Assembly: GCA_958430865.1 (NCBI GenBank)
Contig: CAUDNR010002157.1
Span: forward strand, 68,289 to 81,787
Direction: 5' to 3'
Length of the DNA: 13,499 nt
Origin: Entrophospora sp. SA101
Taxonomy: Eukaryota > Glomeromycota > Glomeromycetes > Entrophosporales > Entrophosporaceae
Within the stretch, counting starts at the first letter, position 1. Each line of letters opens with the position of its first letter. Under the pieces are notes generated by a model. The model saw only the letters and a list, made by a program, of their open reading frames with translations. It did not search any database and was not told where the DNA came from. The position numbers and the translations under genes were made by a program. Below are positions 7,254 to 13,499 of this stretch, in pieces.

Positions 7254-9575
7254 ATGTCAGAAATTAACAATGCAAACATCAGTTTAGAGCAAGAAGCAAC
7301 TAACTCATTTATTGCATCATCATCTCTTGAACTTATACGCAGTTCAACCTCTAGTAGAGATTCCAACTTGAATAGACAAAAAAGATCATTTGAAACTCAT
7401 TCATCAGTGACAATTGATGGTAAAAAGTACATGAATAAAGATGATTTCATAGCAGCCATAGCACCAGGCGAAGATTACAAAAAAATTAAAAAAGAACAAT
7501 TTGGTATATTATTTAAAGTTGCTGACACTAGTAATAAAGGTTTAATTTCTTTACAAGATTTTATTATATTTGAAAATCTGTTATCAAAACCTAATGCAGA
7601 ATATGAAATTGCTTTTAGATTATTTGATGTTGAAGGTAAAGGCAAAATTACCATCAATCAATTTAAAAAGATATTAACATCAAATTTAGAACCTGATAGT
7701 GTACCTTTTGACTTTGATTGTGATTGGTTGAAATTGTATGTTGGGAAAAAACCTGGTCTAAAACATGATTTAACTTATGAGGAATTTACTCAGTTGTTGA
7801 AAGGATTACAAGGTGAAAGGTTGCGTCAAGAATTCAAATATTATGATAAAGAGGGTATTGGTTATATTAAGCCTGGCGAATTCAAAAAAATGATTCTTTC
7901 AATATCAAAGCATAAATTATCCGATTACGTTTTAGAACATTTACCTACTTTATGTAACGTATCAACAACCAAAAAAATAAGTTATGCAGCAGTAGTTGCT
8001 TTTCATAATGTGTTGAGGCAAATGGACATGGTGGAAAGAATTGTGATGAAGGCTATTTCTGAGAGTAAAGATGGTAGAATCACTAAAAATGATTTTCTTA
8101 ACACAGCTGCGAAAGAAACAAGATTCTCATTGTTCACTCCTTTAGAAACCGATATAATATTTCATTTTGCTAGTTTAGGAAATCCCTCTGGTAGATTAGG
8201 CAAGAAAGATTTTGTTCAATTATTGGATCAGCAATGGCAAAAGCCACCAGTAATTAAACCTTTAATAGAAATTGATAGTGAAAAATTAAAGAAGGTGACT
8301 GGTGAAAGAACTGGTTTCATATGGAATGTACTTCATCAAGTCTACTCTTTTGCAATGGGTTCAATAGCTGGGGCTGTAGGTGCAACAGTTGTGTATCCTA
8401 TTGATTTGGTTAAAACAAGAATGCAAAATCAAAGATCAAAAGTTGTTGGTGAATTATTATATAGAAATAGTATCGATTGTTTTCATAAAGTTATAAAAAA
8501 TGAAGGTGTAATGGGTCTTTATAGTGGTCTGGGTCCTCAATTAATTGGCGTAGCACCTGAAAAAGCCATCAAATTAACAGTTAATGATTTAGTAAGATCA
8601 CTTTTGACAGATAAAGAAACTGGTAAAATTCCAACTAGATACGAAATTTTGGCAGGTGGGACAGCAGGAGGTTGTCAAGTGGTATGTTGAATTTCATTTT
8701 TTCATTCTTTCAAAAACAATATTTTTTTTTATTTTTAACAGCTCTATTTATATTTATTAATATTTTTCAATAGATTTTTACAAATCCATTAGAAATAGTA
8801 AAGATTCGACTTCAAGTACAAGGAGAATTATCAAGAAATTTAGTAACAAAGGTGCCGCCTAAATCAGCTATATGGATAGTTAGAAGTCTTGGTATAGTAG
8901 GGTTATATAAAGGAGTAAATGCATGTTTATTAAGAGATATACCATTCAGTGCTATATATTTTCCTTCTTATGCACATATAAAAAAAGATCTGTTCAATGA
9001 TGGAGTAAATGGTAAAAGATGTAGTATATTTGAATTGTTGTTATCAGGAGCGTTGGCTGGTATGCCAGCTGCTTATTTGACTACACCTGCTGACGTTATA
9101 AAAACCAGATTGCAAGTTGAAGCCAGGACAGGACAAACACAGTATAATGGTATAATTGATGCTACTAAAAAGATTCTCAAGGAAGAAGGATTTGGAGCAT
9201 TTTTCAAAGGTGGGCCTGCCAGAGTTTTCAGATCTTCGCCGCAATTTGGCACAACGTTAATGGTTTACGAGTTGTTACAAAGGTGGTTTCCTTGGAATGT
9301 CAAGGCTTACACCACTACTACTGCTGCTAAAACCGATAATATTGGTGGTGATAGTAGTAGAGATCTCGATTATTTAAAGAGTAGAAACGCTTTAAAAATT
9401 TTGTTGGTAAGAAATTTAAATTTTATTTTTTTGTGATTATATATATATATGTGTGTGTGTACAATATTTTTTAATAATTGGAATTCTTCTATTGTAGGAT
9501 TTGGATTACAAATTTGGAGTTTCTCCAAACAATATTGATAAACCAATTATACCAAGTGTTTTATATAACTCATAG
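7254..9575 (+). CDS. AGC1: Mitochondrial calcium-binding aspartate/glutamate carrier (aralar/citrin type), three exons
   Basis: Exons 7254-8681, 8774-9406 and 9498-9575; introns of 92 and 91 nt, GT-AG, phase 0, giving 712 aa (animal homologues about 680). The protein exchanges mitochondrial aspartate for cytosolic glutamate plus a proton across the inner membrane and feeds the malate-aspartate shuttle. A Ser-rich leader (1-50) precedes a regulatory domain of degenerate EF-hands (loops at 91-102, 125-136, 198-209 and one near 269-280). The carrier domain (about 362-650) has three mitochondrial-carrier signatures: YPIDLVKTR (381-389), NPLEIVKIR (480-488) and TPADVIKTR (580-588), with the AGC-specific stretches [14 protein letters not shown] and [14 protein letters not shown]-terminal amphipathic tail (DLDYKFG) follows, as in citrin. 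The loop at 91-102 has Lys at its fifth position, where animal proteins have an acidic ligand, so calcium control may be weakened. The ATG lies in a good AACAATG context. Without splicing the first frame ends at TGA 8688-8690. Confidence 0.97.
9438..9461 (+). repeat. AT/GT dinucleotide repeat in carrier intron 2
   Basis: An alternating TA tract passes into GT dinucleotides inside the second intron (9407-9497). Simple sequence; such tracts vary between strains. Confidence 0.85.
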
Positions 9576-9663
9576 TATTCATAATTAATATATAGGTTAA
9601 TATTTAGAATTATTTAAATAGATTTTTATTTATTTTATTTATCAATCTATCAATTTTTATATT

Positions 9664-9691
9664 AATAAAGAAATTTTACAATAGAAATAAA
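9664..9691 (+). terminator. Candidate polyadenylation signals of the carrier gene
   Basis: AATAAA at 9664-9669 and again at 9686-9691, 89 to 116 bases past the stop codon. The position suits the 3' end of the carrier mRNA. Confidence 0.5.
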
Positions 9692-10257
9692 ATTAAAATT
9701 GAAATTTACTCGAAATTGTCGTATTTTTTGGGATGATAATCGGGTAGACAAAGTTTTAGTAGGATGACTAGTTGCTTTATACCGGGTGGTCATGTGATTC
9801 AAAGTATAAATTAGCTTGCTTCAAAGTTAAAAATTTACAGTAAAAGCCGTCCTACATACCAATGTTAACTGGCCTATGTGTGTTCCAAACTTAGAGACGT
9901 TTTTATTTTATTATTAATGTTATTGTGTGTATTTTACCATCACGCATAGTTAACTCAAAAATACAACTCGTGTGTTTCAAATTCGGGCATTAAAGATAAC
10001 TCGAATGCGTTTTGATTTTTTTCATTTTATGAATGTAGTTTTGTTGTAGTAGTATTAATAATAAAAGAAATATAATAATTTTAATTTGTAAAAAAAAGAA
10101 GTTGCATTTTTTTTTTATTAGCTTCTATGCTTGCTCTATATTACTACGTATCTATCTACATACTGCTCTATAAAAAAAATTTACTTTTTGGGAAATTTCA
10201 GCTAGGTCATAGAAATTATGAAATATTGATTACGAATTTGAATTTCACTTTGATATG
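9692..10257. other. Intergenic region with promoter of the RWDD1-type gene
   Basis: About 570 bp with no open frame of note. It is less repetitive than the other spacers and includes GTCATGTGATTC near 9788-9799 and TATAAAAA at 10169-10176, the latter 82 bases before the next ATG and so a possible TATA box. No RNA gene was found. Confidence 0.45.
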
Positions 10258-11507
10258 ATGACAGGTAAAATAATTATTTTTCTCTCAAAAAAAAACTTTA
10301 AATTTCTATAATAGTTAATTTTTTCCAAAAAAAGATTATCAAGAAGAACAAAATCAAGAAATAGAAGTATTAAAATCTATTTATCCTGATGAATTGGAAG
10401 GTTAGCAATTATTTAATAATCAAAATTATATCATAAAAATAAGAATCGCAACTATTAATAATAAATACTATAATTCAGAAATTAATGAAAAAGAATTTCG
10501 AATAATAATTGAACCTGAAGATCAAGATCGTGATTTAAATTTACGTAAGATATCTTGTCTCGCACACACATATATATACATATTAATGGAATGTTTTACT
10601 AATTTCTTACTTTTTTTTTTTAATAATAAATTTACCCTATTAATAAATAAAGATATCAGGATTGCTTTACACATAAAATACACACCAAAATATCCAGAAG
10701 AGACCCCAATAATATCAATTGATACACTGGAGGGAGAATTGAGTGAAGAAGAACATGATAAACTATATTCTGAAATTTCTATAGTGGTATAATGCCTAAT
10801 ATATTTCTTACAATCAAATACATATGTAAAATGCACAATGGTTAATGATTATTATATGTTAGGCTGATGATTCATTGGGAATGGCAATGGTGTTTACATT
10901 ATCAACACTACTGAAAGATTTGTTAACAACAATGGTTATTGAAAGAAAAGAGGAAAGAAGAAAGGAAGAAGAAGAAAAAATCAATAAAGAAATTGATGTA
11001 ACTAATAATTTTATTGATAGTTTTACAAATTATAGATTATTAGTTTCCAATTTTGAATCTATTGTTGTTGTTGTTGTTGTTGTTGTTTAGGAGGAAAATG
11101 CAAGATTTAAAGGTACAAAGGTGACATATGAAGCATTTTTAGAATGGAAAAAACTTTTTGATAAAAAAATGGAAGATATAGAAAAATCAAAGAAAGACCC
11201 AATTTTATTAAAAAAAGAAGAATCAAGGAAAAATAAATTAACAGGTAAAAAATTTATATTTGATTGATTGATTGATCCTTCCAATTTTTTGAGATTATAA
11301 TTTTTTTTAAAAAAAAATTTTTGTTTTGTAGGAAGACAATTATTTGAACAAGATAAATCACTCGCAAAATCAGATTCAACGTTTATAGAAGATGATGATG
11401 TTACAGTAGATGTATCTTTATTCGAAAAAGAATCCATTGCAGAAGGTGAAGACGAAGATGAAGATGAAATTAGCGTAATTGAATTAGTAAAAAATATTAA
11501 CGATTAA
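10258..11507 (+). CDS. GIR2: RWD-domain protein of the RWDD1/Gir2 (DFRP2) family, seven exons
   Basis: Exons 10258-10264, 10335-10400, 10479-10544, 10653-10786, 10863-10997, 11091-11244 and 11332-11507 give 245 aa (human RWDD1 is 243). All introns are GT-AG, 70 to 108 nt. The N-terminal RWD domain (about 1-112) starts MTDYQEEQNQEIEVLKSIYP and carries the YPxxxP signature at 60-65 (YPEETP); the LGMAMVFTL helix is at 96-104. A charged, probably coiled-coil helix (116-140) leads to the C-terminal region that in this family binds the GTPase DRG2/Rbg2 (TYEAFLEWKKLFD, NKLTGRQLFE), then an acidic tail (EGEDEDEDE). In yeast, Gir2 binds Gcn1 through the RWD domain and Rbg2 through the C-terminus, linking it to translation and amino-acid stress control; that role is inferred here. 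Another ATG three bases upstream (10255) is in frame. The first coding exon is only 7 nt (10 from the upstream ATG). Intron 2 has an unusual donor, GTTAGC, and reading through it gives an immediate TAG. Confidence 0.93.
11062..11087 (+). repeat. TTG trinucleotide repeat forming the intron 5 tract
   Basis: About eight TTG units run into the acceptor TTTAG at 11086-11090 and take the place of a polypyrimidine tract. Length changes here could affect splicing of the RWDD1-type gene. Confidence 0.8.
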
Positions 11508-11547
11508 ATAATTTAAATAATTTAAATAATTAAAATATTAAAAGAAT
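11508..11547. other. 40-bp spacer between convergent stop codons
   Basis: Only A, T and one G, with repeated TTTAAATAAT units. It separates the RWDD1-type stop (11505-11507) from the FAHD1-type stop (11548-11550). A minus-strand AATAAA at 11552-11547 overlaps the FAHD1 stop codon. Neither gene has room for its own 3' UTR, so the transcripts must overlap or be very short at the 3' end. Confidence 0.85.
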
Positions 11548-12650
11548 TTATTCTTTAAATTCAAACAATCCATCTCTATCAACAACAGAAAATTTAATAT
11601 TTGATATATTCTTATTATTGTTTGTGTTGAGTCCTGCTGTAACAATTTGTCCTGATTTTATAGGTCCAACGCCCGATGGAGTTCCTTCAAATAACGATAT
11701 TTATATCATATCAATAGTAATAATAATAAAATTATTATTTATTTATTAAGTTTTTTTTTTACCAGTTAATATCAAATCTCCAATCTCCAATTTCATTATA
11801 GTACTAATAAATTGTATCAATTTTGGTATGGGAAATATCATATCTTTTGTGTCTCCATTTTGCTTTACCTCATCATCGATCTATAATAAACAGATTTATT
11901 TGTATGTAAATAAGTAAAGTGCATATATTATAATAATAATAATAGCATTATTATTATTATTGTTGTATAATTACTTTTAGCCATAAATTAACATTCGAAG
12001 GATCTTTTATCTCTTTTTTCGGTATAAAATCTCTTATAAATCAATCAACAATCAGGTCAATTAGTATTTAACCGGTTAATATTTAATAAATCAACCAACC
12101 AACAAATCAACTAATTTACCCGATTGGCGTAAATGTGTCAAATCCTTTAGCAACACTCCATGGCAATCTGTTTTTCTTTGCAACGTCTTGAACGTTTCTA
12201 GCTGTCAAATCAATTCCTAATGCATATCCATCAACATATTCAAATGCTTCTGATTCTTTAATATCCCTGCCATTCTTACCAATAACAACTCCTAATTCAA
12301 CTAAATAATTAATTAAACATAATTAATTCATTTTTTTAATAATATCTCTCGTCTACTTCCTTCCTTCTTTATCTAAAATTTTTTTAATACCTTCATGGTG
12401 TACAATGCATCCTTTGGGCAATTCAATATTTTGGCCTTGTAATACATAAGAACTGGTTGGCTTCAAAAAGAAAAATGGGTTGGCTGGTACTGCATTACCA
12501 AGTTCTTTTGCATGTTCACTTTTTATTTTATTTTATATATTTAGATGATTTTATATATTGCATTTAAAAAAATAATTTTTTTTTGTATACTCACCTATAA
12601 TTACGTCCTATTCCTATTATTTTTTTGCCTATATTAGTAAAATTTTTCAT
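11548..12650 (-). CDS. FAHD1: FAHD1-type fumarylacetoacetate-hydrolase family enzyme, six exons
   Basis: Exons 12650-12595, 12518-12391, 12300-12120, 12032-11975, 11880-11763 and 11684-11548 give 225 aa (human FAHD1 is 224). Introns are 76, 90, 87, 94 and 78 nt, all GT-AG and frame-preserving. Family members act as oxaloacetate decarboxylase and acylpyruvase, using a Mg ion, usually in mitochondria. The catalytic dyad His21/Glu24 follows GIGRNY; the metal ligands are Glu61 and Glu63 in HHEVELGVVIG and Asp92 in GYALGIDLTARNVQD; Lys113 is in LPWSVAKGF. The substrate loop MIFPIPKLI (154-162) and the GDLILTGTPSGVGP motif (175-188) complete the fold. An in-frame TGA lies a few codons before the ATG, so no longer start exists in this exon. 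The leader before GIGRNY is only 12 residues and lysine-rich, so a classic cleavable mitochondrial presequence is not evident. The carrier gene nearby moves the transamination partner of oxaloacetate, but a functional link is not implied. Confidence 0.95.
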
Positions 12651-13230
12651 AGTTTTCTTTAATAGATTTCATCAAAAATGAGAGTGTGGGACTTGTATGA
12701 AATTAAATTTTTTGATTTTAGTGTCACCGTTCAATCGTTGATTAAGGATCTGTTCTTTGAATAATGCATAAAGAAGGTTCCCACAAATATTGAAAATTCT
12801 AAAACACGCTTGTTTTCACGGCAATAATAATGACTTCTTTATTAACAATTAATTAATAAAGGCGTGAAAAAAAATTTCTAATGTTGGAATTTTTGTCCGA
12901 TGTAAATATTTCGAAAATTAGTCTTGCATGTTTTTTGAAAATCTTAATTATTTTTGTCAAACGCACTAACCTACAGTTTTTCAAAAAAGGAAATATTCTA
13001 CAGTCCGTTTTATAACTATGCAACAAGCTCACAACTGAGAACGCAATGCTTTTTTTATGCGTTACACAACCACTTTGCCATGCTACGCGAGAAAATCATT
13101 TATTTTATTTTAACATCACGTCGACATCAAAGTTAAGTTGGGTTTTGATTGCATCTTCTTCATCGCAAAGAGCAAAAAAGATGGCATCACTTAGGCCAAG
13201 AAAATAGTCTATTTTATTAAATTCGAAACA
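12651..13230. other. Intergenic region upstream of the FAHD1-type gene
   Basis: No convincing gene. It probably holds the FAHD1 promoter on the minus strand (no clear TATA box) and upstream control DNA of the rightward gene. Nested inverted repeats lie at 12823-12870. From about 13000 the base composition becomes less AT-rich. Frames of about 60-70 codons here (plus 12954-13136, minus 13105-13308) match no family. Confidence 0.5.
12823..12870. repeat. Nested inverted repeats
   Basis: Outer arms TTTTCACG (12823-12830) and CGTGAAAA (12863-12870) enclose inner arms CTTTATTAA (12837-12845) and TTAATAAAG (12853-12861). The two pairs are nearly concentric. This could be a hairpin, a binding-site pair or the remains of a MITE. 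Confidence 0.55.
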
Positions 13231-13323
13231 TATAAATAGGATAGCCGTCCCCACATCTTTTTCGTAGAAAAATTCTCCTCTACATTCAGCCACGACGTCA
13301 CTCTCCATTTTCAAGCAATCAAG
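13231..13323 (+). promoter_or_regulatory. Probable TATA promoter and 5' exon of a gene leaving the window
   Basis: TATAAATA at 13231-13238, followed by GG, is a strong TATA match. It is followed by a pyrimidine-rich stretch with no ATG from about 13240 to 13363, as expected for a start site and 5' leader. A CRE-like GACGTCAC occurs at 13294-13301. A donor-like AAG/GTAAAT ends the stretch at 13323/13324. The first ATG downstream is at 13364 (ACCATGAAAG), itself followed by a donor-like GTAATT. The coding part would lie past the right edge; what it encodes cannot be told. Confidence 0.35.
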
Positions 13324-13499
13324 GTAAATTCAAGTTTACGAGTGCGTACGCTACGTTTAAACCATGAAAGGTAATTATTGTCTCCAGGGTTTTGAAGAAT
13401 AGAGTTGTTGACGGCAGAGTTTTGATGAATATAATTATTACGAATCAAGTTTCTATGAATTGTAGCACTGGGGAATGTTAGTTAATTCTTGTATTTTAT
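13324..13499 (+). other. Possible first intron or leader of the rightward gene
   Basis: Begins with a donor-like GTAAAT and includes a short ATG frame at 13364 that ends at TAG after 12 codons. It contains repeated GTTTTGA(A/T)GAAT units near 13389-13431. No acceptor or protein match can be fixed before the window ends. Confidence 0.25.

Noticed and set aside
7254..12650. Carrier, RWDD1-type and FAHD1-type genes as a metabolic cluster
   Set aside because: Aspartate/glutamate transport and oxaloacetate decarboxylation touch the same metabolites, but orientation differs, an unrelated translation-linked gene lies between, and no shared regulatory element is clear.
13105..13308. Minus-strand 67-codon frame with an ATG in good context (MESDVVAECRGEFF...)
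   Set aside because: No family match, and it lies across a strong plus-strand TATA box and leader; its length is within chance for this less AT-rich stretch. Conservation in relatives would reopen it.
1..13499. CRISPR arrays, tRNA or rRNA genes
   Set aside because: No regularly spaced conserved repeats, no tRNA-like box A/box B pair and no rRNA-like stretch were seen on either strand; the repeats present are simple sequence, AT tandem units or palindromes.

Overview
The window is nuclear DNA from an AT-rich eukaryote, most likely an arbuscular mycorrhizal fungus of the Rhizophagus (Glomeromycotina) type. The evidence is compact genes with short GT-AG introns of 70 to about 108 nt, very AT-rich spacers with many microsatellites, a Tc1-like transposon, and a kinase with a small cysteine cluster before its catalytic domain, a family that I know to be greatly expanded in these fungi. 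The organism call is an inference; no sequence search was possible.

Layout. Positions 1-2690 are AT-rich non-coding DNA with simple repeats, palindrome clusters and at most a decayed coding scrap. Positions 2695-4063 (minus) hold a two-exon protein kinase gene of 430 codons. Positions 4290-4420 are an ATTACC/ATT simple repeat. Positions 4608-5891 are a complete Tc1/mariner element with perfect 26-bp terminal inverted repeats, a TA target duplication and an intact 336-codon DD34E transposase on the minus strand. Positions 5894-7250 are repeat-rich DNA that includes a perfect 18-bp-arm palindrome and an inverted copy of a repeat also found near 2000. Positions 7254-9575 (plus) hold a three-exon gene for a mitochondrial aspartate/glutamate carrier of the aralar/citrin type (712 aa after splicing). 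Positions 10258-11507 (plus) hold a seven-exon gene for an RWDD1/Gir2-type RWD protein (245 aa). Positions 11548-12650 (minus) hold a six-exon FAHD1-type fumarylacetoacetate-hydrolase family gene (225 aa). Positions 12651-13499 are spacer and a probable promoter with first exon of a plus-strand gene leaving the window.

The exon models of the carrier, RWDD1 and FAHD1 genes were built by hand. Every junction is GT-AG, keeps frame and rebuilds the family protein at near-normal length. The RWDD1 and FAHD1 genes converge with only 40 bp between stop codons, so their 3' UTRs almost certainly overlap. The genes are otherwise functionally independent: mitochondrial malate-aspartate transport, translation-factor/DRG-GTPase partner, oxaloacetate/acylpyruvate metabolism, signalling kinase, and a selfish element. 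I do not see a clear new biological system. The points most worth checking are the young Tc1 copy, the kinase with HCD in place of HRD, a lysine in the regulatory EF-hand loop of the carrier, the convergent gene pair, and the TTCAC-rich palindromic repeat family.
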